NCBI GenBank assembly: GCA_017416735.1
Contig: JAFQBF010000065.1
Span: 1 to 34,175, forward strand
Reading direction: 5' to 3'
Length of the DNA: 34,175 bases
Source: Bacteroidaceae bacterium
Lineage (GTDB): Bacteria; Bacteroidota; Bacteroidia; Bacteroidales; Bacteroidaceae
This document shows positions 1 to 7,574 of the stretch, in pieces (the stretch's first letter is position 1; each line of letters begins with the position of its first letter). A program made the translations under genes and the position numbers. Below the pieces are notes generated by a model. That model ran no database searches and was not told the DNA's origin. It saw only the letters and a list, made by a program, of their open reading frames with translations.

Positions 1-2
1 TG

Positions 3-1226
3 GACGAGGCCGATGCGGTGTTTATGAACACTTGCTCCATCCGCGACAATGCCGAACAGAAAATCCTCAACCGCCTGGAATTCTTCCACGCAATGAACAG
101 CAAGCGGGGCAAGAAGAACCAGCTCATCGTGGGCGTTCTCGGTTGTATGGCCGAGCGTGCCAAGCAGGACTTGATTGACAATCATCACGTGGACCTCGTG
201 GTAGGACCGGATGCCTATCTTTCTCTTCCTGAACTGATTGCATCGGTAGAAGCCGGTGAGAAGGCCATCAACGTAGAGCTTTCTACCACAGAGACTTATC
301 GCGACGTGATTCCATCCCGCATTTGTGGAAATCACATTTCGGGCTTTGTGAGCATTATGCGTGGTTGTAACAATTTCTGCCACTATTGCATCGTTCCTTA
401 TACTCGTGGACGTGAACGGAGCCGCGATGTGGAAAGCATTCTCAACGAAGTGCTCGACCTCTCTGCCAAGGGCTATAAGGAAGTAACCCTCCTCGGTCAG
501 AATGTCAATTCCTATCGCTTCGAAAAGGACGGTGAAACCATCAACTTCCCTACCCTCCTCCGCCTCGTGGCCGAAGCCGTACCTCATATGCGTGTCCGCT
601 TCACCACCTCGCATCCGAAGGATATGAGCGATGAAACACTTCAAGTAATTGCTGATGTACCGAATGTGTGCAAGCATATCCACTTGCCAGTACAGAGCGG
701 CAGTTCACGCATCTTGAAGCTGATGAACCGTAAATACACCCGCGAATGGTATCTGGAACGTGTAGCAGCTATCCGTCGCATCATCCCCGATTGTGGTTTG
801 AGCACCGACATTTTCAGTGGTTATCATTCGGAAACAGAAGAAGACCATCAGGAATCGCTCTCGTTGATGCGTGAATGTGGCTACGATTCTGCCTTTATGT
901 TCAAGTACTCCGAACGTCCGGGCACTTATGCATCGAAGCATTTGCCGGACGACATTCCGGAAGAAATCAAGATTCGCCGATTGAACGAAATCATTGAGCT
1001 TCAGAACCAACTCTCTGCCGAAAGCAATGCGAAGGACGTGGGCAAGGTGTTTGAAGTGATGGTGGAAGGTGTATCGAAGCGCTCGAAAGAACAGCTCTTC
1101 GGTCGTACTCAACAGAACAAGGTCGTGGTATTCAACCGAGGCACACACCGCATAGGCGATTTCGTGAATGTGCGTGTAACCGCTTCCAGTTCAGCGACTT
1201 TGATTGGTGAAGAAGTATTTGAATAA
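3..1226 (+). CDS. miaB: tRNA-2-methylthio-N6-dimethylallyladenosine synthase MiaB (5' end missing)
   Basis: Radical-SAM methylthiotransferase that adds the 2-methylthio group to i6A37 of tRNAs reading UNN codons. The open frame runs in from the window edge, so the true start lies outside; about 50 N-terminal residues of a typical ~455-residue MiaB are missing. Seen: two cysteines of the N-terminal auxiliary Fe-S cluster (NTCSIRDNAEQK and VLGCMAER), the radical-SAM triad in RGCNNFCHYCIVPYTRGRE, the QNVNSY motif, and a C-terminal TRAM-like domain ending in ATLIGEE. The conserved context around CSIRDNAEQK and IVPYTRGRERSR points to MiaB and not RimO or MtaB. A family-A palindromic repeat follows the stop at once. 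Identity is secure from the motifs; only the start is unknown. Confidence 0.96.
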   Translation, partial: DEADAVFMNTCSIRDNAEQKILNRLEFFHAMNSKRGKKNQLIVGVLGCMAERAKQDLIDNHHVDLVVGPDAYLSLPELIASVEAGEKAINVELSTTETYRDVIPSRICGNHISGFVSIMRGCNNFCHYCIVPYTRGRERSRDVESILNEVLDLSAKGYKEVTLLGQNVNSYRFEKDGETINFPTLLRLVAEAVPHMRVRFTTSHPKDMSDETLQVIADVPNVCKHIHLPVQSGSSRILKLMNRKYTREWYLERVAAIRRIIPDCGLSTDIFSGYHSETEEDHQESLSLMRECGYDSAFMFKYSERPGTYASKHLPDDIPEEIKIRRLNEIIELQNQLSAESNAKDVGKVFEVMVEGVSKRSKEQLFGRTQQNKVVVFNRGTHRIGDFVNVRVTASSSATLIGEEVFE

Positions 1227-1232
1227 TATTAT

Positions 1233-1325
1233 ATTGTCATTCAGAGCGAAGCGAAGAATCTCGGTATCATCCACTTTGTGTTACCGAGATTCTTCACTTC
1301 ACTTCGTTCCGTTCTGAATGACAAT
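1233..1325. repeat. Family-A dispersed palindromic repeat, copy 1
   Basis: Long imperfect inverted repeat. The left arm begins ATTGTCATTCAGAGCGAAGC and continues through GAAGAATCTCGG; the right arm reads CCGAGATTCTTC and ends GTTCTGAATGACAAT. It fills most of the gap between miaB and the FKBP gene. Three other copies are at 10816, 19107 and 33798, always between genes. Confidence 0.9.
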
Positions 1326-1339
1326 TACTTTAATTACTT

Positions 1340-1741
1340 ATGAGCAAGAAAGAAATCTACAAACAGAAGAATATCCAGTTCCTGAAAGATTTATCCGTCG
1401 AGGAAGGCATCCTAAGCCTTCCTTGCGGCGTTTATTACAAGGTATTGCAGACAGGTGAAGGCAAGACCTCTCCCACCGTCCGAAGCATTGTGAGCGTCCA
1501 CTATCGCGGCACCTTGATAGACGGCAAGGAGTTTGACAATTCCTACAAGCGTAATTGCCCCGAAGCCTTCCGCCTTTGCGATGTGATTGATGGTTGGCAA
1601 ATTGCTCTCCAACAGATGCACGTGGGCGACAAGTGGATGATTTACATTCCATCCGAAATGGGTTATGGATCGAAAGCTTGTGCCGGTATCCCTGGTTTCT
1701 CCACCCTTGTTTTTGAAGTGGAGTTATTAGGTATTGGGTAA
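1340..1741 (+). CDS. FKBP-type peptidyl-prolyl cis-trans isomerase
   Basis: Single-domain FKBP of 133 residues that would catalyse cis-trans isomerisation of Xaa-Pro bonds. The FKBP fold spans roughly residues 40-132: a VSVHYRGTLIDGKEFDNSY strand-loop, then VIDGWQIALQQMHVGDKW, IPSEMGYG, and a closing strand ending FEVELLGIG. These match the usual V.Y.G.L.DG..FD, G...AL..M..G and IP..L.YG pattern. The N-terminus is charged and has no signal peptide or lipobox, so it is probably cytoplasmic, unlike the many exported Bacteroidota FKBPs. It is monocistronic between a family-A repeat and a family-B repeat, and convergent with the PspC gene across a shared hairpin. Substrate unknown. Confidence 0.88.
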   Translation: MSKKEIYKQKNIQFLKDLSVEEGILSLPCGVYYKVLQTGEGKTSPTVRSIVSVHYRGTLIDGKEFDNSYKRNCPEAFRLCDVIDGWQIALQQMHVGDKWMIYIPSEMGYGSKACAGIPGFSTLVFEVELLGIG

Positions 1742-1763
1742 AATCTTTCTTGGCGAGCACATA

Positions 1764-1840
1764 CAAATAGTTTATTCATCCATTTCTTCTTCAACAATTC
1801 TAAAAAGTTGTACAACTTTTGGGCTAAGAAACTATTCAAA
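1764..1840 (+). repeat. Family-B 77-bp inverted-repeat element, copy 1
   Basis: Begins CAAATAGTTTATTC and ends AAGAAACTATTCAAA, so its ends are inverted repeats. A perfect 18-bp palindrome AAAAGTTGTACAACTTTT lies at 1803-1820. The reverse complement of 27571-27647 aligns to it without gaps over 77 positions, about 65 identical by eye. It starts 22 bp after the FKBP stop codon. Confidence 0.85.
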
Positions 1841-1867
1841 TGTTTATTGTATGAAGAAATGTACGAA

Positions 1868-1899
1868 AAAAGGCTTGAATGGTATCATTCAAGCCTTTT
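1868..1899. terminator. Bidirectional hairpin terminator
   Basis: Perfect 14-bp stem AAAAGGCTTGAATG / CATTCAAGCCTTTT around a GTAT loop. The A-run on one side and T-run on the other let it work for both the FKBP transcript and the convergent PspC transcript. Confidence 0.85.
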
Positions 1900-1923
1900 C
1901 TTATACCTTAGTAATATTGAGGA

Positions 1924-2109
1924 TTACTTCTGTGCCGGCATTACAATCCACATAATGAGGTAAGCCAGGAGGCCGAAACCACCCAACAATACACAAAGTA
2001 ACCAAACAACACGTACGATGCTGGCATCCAAACCGAGGAATTCGGCCAAGCCACCGCATACACCTGCAATCTTCTTGTTCGCCGAGCGAACCAATTTCTT
2101 ATCTGCCAT
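1924..2109 (-). CDS. PspC-domain small membrane protein
   Basis: 61-residue protein made almost entirely of one PspC domain. Residues 1-30 carry the conserved KKIAGVCGGLAEFLGLDASIVR motif. Residues 32-57 form one hydrophobic segment (VWLLCVLLGGFGLLAYLIMWIVM), ending P-A-Q-K. In proteobacteria PspC belongs to the phage-shock envelope-stress response; stand-alone short PspC proteins are common in Bacteroidota and their function is not well defined. The ATG at 2107-2109 sits about 25 bp downstream of a TAATTTTG -7 box. Single gene, convergent with the FKBP gene and divergent from the methyltransferase operon. Family assignment is firm; role is inferred only as envelope-associated. Confidence 0.92.
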   Translation of the reverse strand: MADKKLVRSANKKIAGVCGGLAEFLGLDASIVRVVWLLCVLLGGFGLLAYLIMWIVMPAQK

Positions 2110-2134
2110 TTTATATAGTTTTAAAAATTTGTTG

Positions 2135-2142
2135 CAAAATTA
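2135..2142 (-). promoter_or_regulatory. -7 box of the PspC promoter
   Basis: Minus strand reads TAATTTTG, a full match to the Bacteroidota -7 consensus TAnnTTTG, about 25 bp before the PspC ATG. No clear -33 TTTG at the expected spacing. Confidence 0.6.
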
Positions 2143-2246
2143 CGGAAAAAATGCAGGTCGATACATATTTATAGTCTTAAAAGTCCTTAAAGAATAGCTA
2201 TATATATCCAATTTATTTGTTATTTTGCAACAAATTAGGGATAGAA

Positions 2247-3143
2247 GTGGATAGACTCAAGATAGATACTTGTCCATTGTGTGGTGGACGGCGATTGGAG
2301 TATGCAATGACTTGTACGGATTATTACGCCTCGGGCGAGAAGTTCGAGGTGATTCGTTGTGCGCATTGTGGTTTCCAGATGACTCAGGATGTACCTGTCG
2401 AATCGGAGATTGGTAGATATTATGAAGTCCCCGATTACATCTCTCATTCCAATACTCGGAAAGGGTTGATGAACAGGGTTTATCACTTGGTGCGTCGGGG
2501 TATGCTTTCCCGTAAGGCTTTGCTTGTGAAAAATGCCTCAAAACAGGAAAAGGGGGCATTGCTTGACTATGGAACAGGTACTGGTTATTTTGCAGACACG
2601 ATGGCAAGATGCGGATGGAAGGTCAGTGCCATTGAGAAAAGTGCGAAAGCAAGGGAATTTGCTAAAATCCAATTCGGATTGAATGTCGAGTCTGAAAAGG
2701 CATTGGATAGCTATGCCGATGGTTCGTTCGATGTAGTGACCCTTTGGCACGTGATGGAACACCTTGAATATCTGAATGAGATGTGGGACACTCTTCATCG
2801 TTTGCTTAGAAACGGCGGAAGTCTGATTCTGGCTGTACCCAATCCTGATTCGTATGATGCACAAAAGTATGGCAATGTATGGGCTGCATACGATGTTCCT
2901 CGACACTTGTGGCATTTTAGCCCGTCGGTGATGAAACAATTTGGTATCAAGCACAATTTCAAGCTTGAAAAGAGTTATCCGATGCCGATGGATGCTTTTT
3001 ATGTATCAATGTTAAGTGAAAGGTATAAAGGAAGCCGTCTGTCGTTCCTTAAAGGACTTTGGATGGGTATGTTGGCATGGTTCAATGCCATAGGAAATAA
3101 AGAACGGAGCAGTTCAATGATTTATGTATTCAGAAAGAAATGA
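2247..3143 (+). CDS. Class I SAM-dependent methyltransferase with N-terminal zinc ribbon
   Basis: 298 residues from the GTG at 2247. N-terminal zinc ribbon: CPLCGG near residue 9 and CAHCG near residue 47. A Rossmann methyltransferase domain (Methyltransf_23 type) follows: motif I LLDYGTGTGYFADTM, acidic motif II region AIEKS, FDVVTLWHVMEHL, and LAVPNPDSYDA. The substrate is unknown; related proteins sit in surface-glycan or envelope clusters. The frame stays open upstream to a TTG at 2217, but TTATTTTGC, a near -7 box, overlaps that stretch, so the GTG is preferred. The stop overlaps the ftsX start by 4 bp (ATGA), making it the first gene of the ftsX-folK operon. Confidence 0.85.
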   Translation: MDRLKIDTCPLCGGRRLEYAMTCTDYYASGEKFEVIRCAHCGFQMTQDVPVESEIGRYYEVPDYISHSNTRKGLMNRVYHLVRRGMLSRKALLVKNASKQEKGALLDYGTGTGYFADTMARCGWKVSAIEKSAKAREFAKIQFGLNVESEKALDSYADGSFDVVTLWHVMEHLEYLNEMWDTLHRLLRNGGSLILAVPNPDSYDAQKYGNVWAAYDVPRHLWHFSPSVMKQFGIKHNFKLEKSYPMPMDAFYVSMLSERYKGSRLSFLKGLWMGMLAWFNAIGNKERSSSMIYVFRKK

Positions 3144-4015
3144 TTATGGTCAAGAGAGCGGACAACTTTTTTAATATGCAATTCATCACCTCGAGCATCA
3201 GTACTACATTGGTGTTGTTGTTGCTTGGTATGGTGGTATTCTTTGTACTTTCTGCCAACAATTTGTCGAACTATGTACGCGAGAACATTGGCTTCACGGT
3301 ACTTGTGAGCGATGACATGAAGGAAGCGGAAGCGTTGAAGTTCCAAGAGCGGCTCAATGCTGAGGCGTATGTGAAGGAGTCAGCATATATTTCGAAAGAA
3401 CAGGCCTTGAAAGAGCAAACCGAAGCGATGGGTACTGACCCGGCTGAATTCTTGGGTTACAATCCGTTTACAGCAAGCATCGAAATCAAGCTGAATGCGG
3501 CTTATGCCAATAGTGATAGTATTGCTTGGATTGAAAAAGAAATCCTATCCAACAAAAAGGTCATGGAAGTGAACTATCCGCAGGATTTGATTGATTCTGT
3601 GAATCGAAATATTCAGCGAGTGAGTATGTTTCTCATCGGTTTGGCTGCTTTGCTTACATTTATCAGTTTTGCACTGATAAACAATACAATCCGCCTTGCC
3701 GTTTATTCGAAGCGTTTCTTGATACATACCATGAAGCTGGTGGGTGCCAGTTGGTCTTTTATCCGTCGTCCATTCCTGATGCGCAATCTCTGGGTTGGTG
3801 TGCTTGCGGCTATGATGGCGGATGCGGTATTGTTGGGATTGGCATATATGCTTGTGAAGTATGAACCTCAGCTGATTGAAATAATTACCCCTTCTACCTT
3901 GTTGGCAGTTTTGGCGTCGGTTTTCGTTTTTGGGGTGATTATAACGTGGATGTGTGCATATATATCCATTAACAAATATCTGCGGATGAAAGCGGGTGAA
4001 TTGTATTATGTATAG
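3140..4015 (+). CDS. ftsX: Cell division protein FtsX
   Basis: Permease-like subunit of the FtsEX complex, which couples cytoplasmic ATP hydrolysis by FtsE to periplasmic peptidoglycan hydrolases at the septum. 291 residues with FtsX topology: one N-terminal membrane segment (about 20-41), an extracytoplasmic domain (about 42-160) with FTVLVSDDM, SKEQAL and GYNPFTASIEIKL, then three C-terminal membrane segments (about 165-185, 217-238, 255-277). The SMFLIGLAALLTFISFALINNTIRLAVYSKR stretch is typical. The ATG at 3140 overlaps the preceding stop; a second ATG at 3146 is an alternative. ftsE is not in this window, so the two subunits are encoded apart here. Confidence 0.93.
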   Translation: MIMVKRADNFFNMQFITSSISTTLVLLLLGMVVFFVLSANNLSNYVRENIGFTVLVSDDMKEAEALKFQERLNAEAYVKESAYISKEQALKEQTEAMGTDPAEFLGYNPFTASIEIKLNAAYANSDSIAWIEKEILSNKKVMEVNYPQDLIDSVNRNIQRVSMFLIGLAALLTFISFALINNTIRLAVYSKRFLIHTMKLVGASWSFIRRPFLMRNLWVGVLAAMMADAVLLGLAYMLVKYEPQLIEIITPSTLLAVLASVFVFGVIITWMCAYISINKYLRMKAGELYYV

Positions 4016-4042
4016 TTGTGAACGTAAATAAAGTATAGATAT

Positions 4043-4282
4043 ATGAACAAACAAAAGTTTGCATTCGACAAAGCCAACTTCATATTGTTGGCTGTCGGTA
4101 TGGCGATTATCATTCTCGGCTTCTTGCTGATGGGAGGACCGGGTTCTACGGAAGGCTATTTTGAGCCCGAAATCTTCAGTGTTCGACGTGTAAAAGTAGC
4201 ACCGGTTGTGTGTCTTTTCGGTTTTGTTTTTATGATTTATGGTATCCTTCACAAGTCTAAGGGTGGTGAAAAGAATGAATAA
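4043..4282 (+). CDS. DUF3098 small membrane protein
   Basis: 79 residues with two membrane segments: about 12-30 ([20 protein letters not shown]) and 54-71 ([18 protein letters not shown]). The loop holds the family signature [28 protein letters not shown]3098 proteins are found in Bacteroidota, typically between ftsX and uppP as here, which suggests a role in the envelope or division operon; no biochemical function is known to me. It starts 27 bp after ftsX and ends 2 bp before uppP. Confidence 0.88.
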   Translation: MNKQKFAFDKANFILLAVGMAIIILGFLLMGGPGSTEGYFEPEIFSVRRVKVAPVVCLFGFVFMIYGILHKSKGGEKNE

Positions 4283-4284
4283 TT

Positions 4285-5130
4285 ATGGATATATTTGAAA
4301 CGATTGTCATAGCTATAGTGGAAGGATTGACCGAGTTTCTTCCCGTATCATCAACTGGGCATATGATTATTGCCCAGAATTTGCTTGGTGTTGAAAGTAC
4401 GGAATTTGTGAAGGCTTTCACGTTTATTATTCAGTTTGGTGCCATTCTTTCGGTTGTGGTACTCTATTGGAAGCGTTTTTTCCAATTGAACCATACTCCA
4501 GCTCCTGAAGGTTCCAATGGAGTTCAGAAGTTTCTGCATAAGTTTGACTTCTATTGGAAACTGTTTGTGGCATTTATTCCGGCTGCAGTACTCGGATTGT
4601 TGTTTAGTGACATGATTGACGAAATGTTGGAAAAAGTTTCCGTAGTAGCCGCAATGCTGGTAGTAGGGGGTGTGTTTATGTTGTTTTGCGACAAGATTTT
4701 CAACAAAGGAAGTGAAGATACACCTTTTACTGAGCGACGTGCCTTTATGGTAGGTTTGTTCCAATGTATTTCGATGATTCCAGGTGTTTCGCGTTCAATG
4801 GCTACCATTGTGGGTGGTATGTCACAAGGTTTGACCCGTAAGGCCGCTGCAGAGTTTTCGTTTTTCTTGGCTGTTCCTACCATGTTCGGTGCTACGTTAT
4901 ATAAAATGTACAAATTGCTGAAGACAGGAGGTACGGATTTGATTATGGACAATATGACGGCACTTGTTGTTGGGAATGTAGTGGCGTTCATTGTAGCGAT
5001 GCTGGCCATCAAGGGCTTTATCAAGTATGTACAGAAGTATGGTTTCAAAGCATTCGGTTGGTATCGGATTATTGTAGGTGGTATTATCCTTGCCATGCTG
5101 GCTTTGGGATATGATTTGACAATTATGTAA
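4285..5130 (+). CDS. uppP: Undecaprenyl-diphosphatase UppP (BacA)
   Basis: Integral membrane phosphatase converting undecaprenyl diphosphate to undecaprenyl phosphate, recycling the lipid carrier for peptidoglycan and O-antigen synthesis; extra copies of the family give bacitracin resistance. 281 residues, close to the usual ~270. Both catalytic motifs are present: [14 protein letters not shown] at residues 13-26 and PGVSRS at 166-171. About eight hydrophobic segments are visible. The ATG lies 2 bp after the DUF3098 stop and the stop lies 3 bp before truB, so it is co-transcribed. Confidence 0.97.
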   Translation: MDIFETIVIAIVEGLTEFLPVSSTGHMIIAQNLLGVESTEFVKAFTFIIQFGAILSVVVLYWKRFFQLNHTPAPEGSNGVQKFLHKFDFYWKLFVAFIPAAVLGLLFSDMIDEMLEKVSVVAAMLVVGGVFMLFCDKIFNKGSEDTPFTERRAFMVGLFQCISMIPGVSRSMATIVGGMSQGLTRKAAAEFSFFLAVPTMFGATLYKMYKLLKTGGTDLIMDNMTALVVGNVVAFIVAMLAIKGFIKYVQKYGFKAFGWYRIIVGGIILAMLALGYDLTIM

Positions 5131-5133
5131 GCG

Positions 5134-5832
5134 ATGGATTTCAAGGAAGGAGAAGTTTTGTTTTTCGATAAGCCGTTGACGTGGACTTCGTTTGCGGTTG
5201 TCAACAAGATACGTTATCACTTGTGCCGCAAGCTGGGTGTAAAGAAACTGAAGGTAGGCCATGCAGGAACACTCGACCCGCTTGCTACTGGTGTGATGAT
5301 ATTGTGTACGGGTAAGGCTACGAAACGTATCGAGGAATTTCAGGCACATACCAAGGAATATGTGGCCACACTTATGCTTGGAGCAACCACCCCTTCATAC
5401 GACCTTGAGAAGGAGATTGATGCAACCTACCCTACAGAGCACATTACCCGTGAACTGGTGGAAGAGACCTTGAAACGTTTTGTAGGAAGCATTGAACAGG
5501 TCCCGCCTGCTTTTTCGGCTTGTATGGTGGATGGAAAACGTGCTTACGACCTCGCACGTAAAGGTGAGGAAGTACAACTGAAAGCCAAGACACTTGTTAT
5601 AGACGAGATTGAGCTTTTGGAGTGTGAGTTGCCGGTCATCAAGATTAGAGTTGTATGTTCGAAAGGTACATATATTCGTGCGTTAGCGCGCGATATAGGT
5701 GAAGCACTTGATAGTGGCGCTCACTTGATAGGGCTTCGACGTACACGTGTAGGAGACGTCCGTGTAGAAAGTTGTATGAAGGTAGAAGATTTTGAGCTAT
5801 GGCTCGAGGGAGTTAATATAAGTAACGAATAA
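5134..5832 (+). CDS. truB: tRNA pseudouridine(55) synthase TruB
   Basis: Makes pseudouridine 55 in the T-loop of most tRNAs. 232 residues. The family motif GHAGTLDPLATGV contains the catalytic aspartate at residue 48. Further hallmarks: an FDKPLTWTSF start, QVPPAFSACMVDGKRAYDLAR, and SKGTYIRALARDIG. Short compared with E. coli TruB (314), lacking the C-terminal PUA extension; compact versions are normal in Bacteroidota. Tightly coupled to uppP, with queA 26 bp downstream. Confidence 0.96.
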   Translation: MDFKEGEVLFFDKPLTWTSFAVVNKIRYHLCRKLGVKKLKVGHAGTLDPLATGVMILCTGKATKRIEEFQAHTKEYVATLMLGATTPSYDLEKEIDATYPTEHITRELVEETLKRFVGSIEQVPPAFSACMVDGKRAYDLARKGEEVQLKAKTLVIDEIELLECELPVIKIRVVCSKGTYIRALARDIGEALDSGAHLIGLRRTRVGDVRVESCMKVEDFELWLEGVNISNE

Positions 5833-5858
5833 GGAAATTACAAATAAGATAGAAAGAT

Positions 5859-6914
5859 ATGAAACTGTCACAATTTAGGTTCAATTTGAAGGACGAGCAG
5901 ATTGCTCAGTATCCTACGAAGTATCGGGATGATTCACGTTTGATGGTGGTAAACAAGAAGACAGGTGAGATTGAACACCGAATGTTCAAGGACATCTTGG
6001 AATATTTTGATGAAGACGATGTGTTTGTTTTCAATGACACAAAGGTTTTCCCGGCCCGTCTGTATGGTAATAAGGAAAAGACAGGTGCCCGTATCGAGGT
6101 GTTCCTCCTGCGTGAATTGAACGAAGAGTTCAAGCTGTGGGACGTTCTTGTTGACCCGGCTCGTAAAATCCGTATCGGTAACAAGCTTTACTTTGGCGAA
6201 GACGAATCAATGGTGGCAGAAGTCATTGACAACACCACTTCTCGTGGCCGTACACTCCGTTTCCTATATGACGGGCCGCACGATGAATTCAAGGAGGCAC
6301 TTTATAAGTTGGGCGAAGCACCATTGCCTCATATAATCAATCGTCCGGTAGAAGAGGAGGACGCAGAACGTTTCCAGACCATCTATGCCAAGCACGAAGG
6401 AGCGGTAACAGCTCCTACAGCCGGTTTGCATTTCAGTCGTGAACTGATGAAGCGTATGGAAATCAAAGGTATCAATTTTGCTTTTGTAACAATGCATGCA
6501 GGTTTGGGTAACTTCCGTGAAATAGATGTGGAAGATTTGACAAAGCATAAGATTGACAGTGAACAGATGTTTGTTGAAAAAGAAGCCTGTCAAATAGTGA
6601 ACAAGGCTGTTGATGGCGGAAAGCGTATCTGTGCTGTGGGTACAACTACTATGCGTGTGCTTGAATCGGCTTCTGCTACAGACGGCTATTTGAAGGAATT
6701 TGAAGGATGGACTAACAAATTCATTTTCCCTCCCTACGACTTTACGATACCGTCTGCCATGGTGACCAATTTCCATATGCCTGAAAGTACATTGCTGATG
6801 TTGGTAGCTGCGTTCGGTGGTTATGAGCTGATTATGAAAGCATACGATGAAGCATTGGAGCAAGGTTACCGATTTGGTACATACGGCGATGCAATGCTGA
6901 TTATTAGCAAATAA
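5859..6914 (+). CDS. queA: tRNA preQ1(34) S-adenosylmethionine ribosyltransferase-isomerase QueA
   Basis: Penultimate step of queuosine synthesis: transfers and isomerises the ribosyl group of SAM onto preQ1 at the wobble base of GUN-anticodon tRNAs. 351 residues, full length. Motifs: [21 protein letters not shown] at the N-terminus, [48 protein letters not shown], and [18 protein letters not shown]. The gene abuts folK with no gap (TAA then ATG). No other queuosine gene is in the window. Confidence 0.97.
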   Translation: MKLSQFRFNLKDEQIAQYPTKYRDDSRLMVVNKKTGEIEHRMFKDILEYFDEDDVFVFNDTKVFPARLYGNKEKTGARIEVFLLRELNEEFKLWDVLVDPARKIRIGNKLYFGEDESMVAEVIDNTTSRGRTLRFLYDGPHDEFKEALYKLGEAPLPHIINRPVEEEDAERFQTIYAKHEGAVTAPTAGLHFSRELMKRMEIKGINFAFVTMHAGLGNFREIDVEDLTKHKIDSEQMFVEKEACQIVNKAVDGGKRICAVGTTTMRVLESASATDGYLKEFEGWTNKFIFPPYDFTIPSAMVTNFHMPESTLLMLVAAFGGYELIMKAYDEALEQGYRFGTYGDAMLIISK

Positions 6915-7352
6915 ATGGAGTCTCATACCGTATATTTAGCATTGGGAACTAATCTCGGTAATTTGGCAGCCAATATGTTGGCTGCCATTAATGAGATTGG
7001 AATACACGTGGGAACAGTTGTTCGGATATCCTCATTTATAGAGTCCGAGCCTCAAGGTTTCGAGAGCGAACATCAGTTTCTGAATGCGGTATGTAAAGTA
7101 GAGACACAGCTTACTCCGCACGAGTTATTGTTGGCTACACAAGCAATTGAACGTAAATTGGGGCGTACACATAAATCGTTGAATGGGGTATATTCCGATC
7201 GGACGATGGACATTGATATCTTGCTTTATGATGATATTTCCATTCAAACTTCTGAATTGACCATCCCCCATCCCCGTATGTGGGAAAGACCTTTTGTTTT
7301 TGAACCACTTTTGGAAATAGGATATCAACAAAAAAAATCGGATGTGCATTGA
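6915..7352 (+). CDS. folK: 2-amino-4-hydroxy-6-hydroxymethyldihydropteridine diphosphokinase FolK
   Basis: Pyrophosphokinase of folate synthesis: transfers diphosphate from ATP to 6-hydroxymethyl-7,8-dihydropterin. 145 residues. Seen: LALGTNLGN at the N-terminus, RKLGRTHK, and the HPPK signature DRTMDIDILLYDD (two Mg-binding aspartates) followed by IPHPRMWERPFVFEPLLEI. It starts directly after the queA stop. The last codons and stop codon lie inside the terminator hairpin at 7332-7367: the left stem encodes the terminal lysines, Ser and Asp, and the TGA is in the loop. Last gene of the operon. Confidence 0.95.
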   Translation: MESHTVYLALGTNLGNLAANMLAAINEIGIHVGTVVRISSFIESEPQGFESEHQFLNAVCKVETQLTPHELLLATQAIERKLGRTHKSLNGVYSDRTMDIDILLYDDISIQTSELTIPHPRMWERPFVFEPLLEIGYQQKKSDVH

Positions 7353-7367
7353 CACATCCGATTTTTT
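7332..7367. terminator. Terminator embedded in the end of folK, shared with tRNA-Gln
   Basis: Perfect 15-bp stem: A5 plus ATCGGATGTG (7332-7346) pairs with CACATCCGAT plus T5 (7353-7367) around the loop CATTGA, which contains the folK stop codon. The T-run serves the plus strand and the A-run serves the minus-strand tRNA gene, which ends at 7370. Confidence 0.88.
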
Positions 7368-7369
7368 CG

Positions 7370-7440
7370 TTGGACTACCAGGATTCGAACCTGGACAAAC
7401 AGAACCAAAACCTGTTGTGCTACCATTACACCATAGTCCA
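7370..7440 (-). tRNA. tRNA-Gln (anticodon UUG)
   Basis: The minus strand folds as a tRNA. Acceptor stem TGGACTA / TAGTCCA has the weak U1-A72 pair typical of tRNA-Gln. The anticodon stem ACAGG / TCTGT encloses loop TTTTGGT with anticodon TTG, and the T arm contains GGTTCGAATCC. Discriminator A; the 3' CCA is not encoded (CGA follows). A canonical promoter lies upstream at 7470-7501. Confidence 0.96.
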
Positions 7441-7469
7441 AACTTTACCGCTTTCCTTGAAAAGCGATG

Positions 7470-7501
7470 CAAAGGTAGGGGTTTTCTTCTTTCCTTCCAA
7501 A
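7470..7501 (-). promoter_or_regulatory. Bacteroidota-type promoter of tRNA-Gln
   Basis: Minus strand: TTTG, 20-bp spacer, TACCTTTG. It matches the TTTG / TAnnTTTG -33/-7 consensus, with the -7 box 30 bp upstream of the mature tRNA. Confidence 0.85.
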
Positions 7502-7517
7502 TATTTTCACTCTTTTT

Positions 7518-7547
7518 TTTGGTTTTACCGGTTTTTTCCTAACTTTG
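7518..7547 (+). promoter_or_regulatory. Promoter of the tricorn-like protease gene
   Basis: TTTG (end of a T-run), 18-bp spacer, TAACTTTG, with the ATG 28 bp downstream of the -7 box. Divergent from the tRNA-Gln promoter 17 bp away. Confidence 0.75.
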
Positions 7548-7574
7548 TCAAAAATAATCTTAAAGAAAATCTAT

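Noticed and set aside
1734..1955. 73-codon open frame after the FKBP gene
   Set aside because: It consists of repeat B, a terminator and the end of the PspC gene. The resemblance to a frame at 27456-27653 on the minus strand is due to the shared repeat, not a protein.
2217..2246. TTG start for the zinc-ribbon methyltransferase
   Set aside because: The extra residues are unlike the family N-terminus and overlap a near-consensus -7 box; the GTG at 2247 is better.
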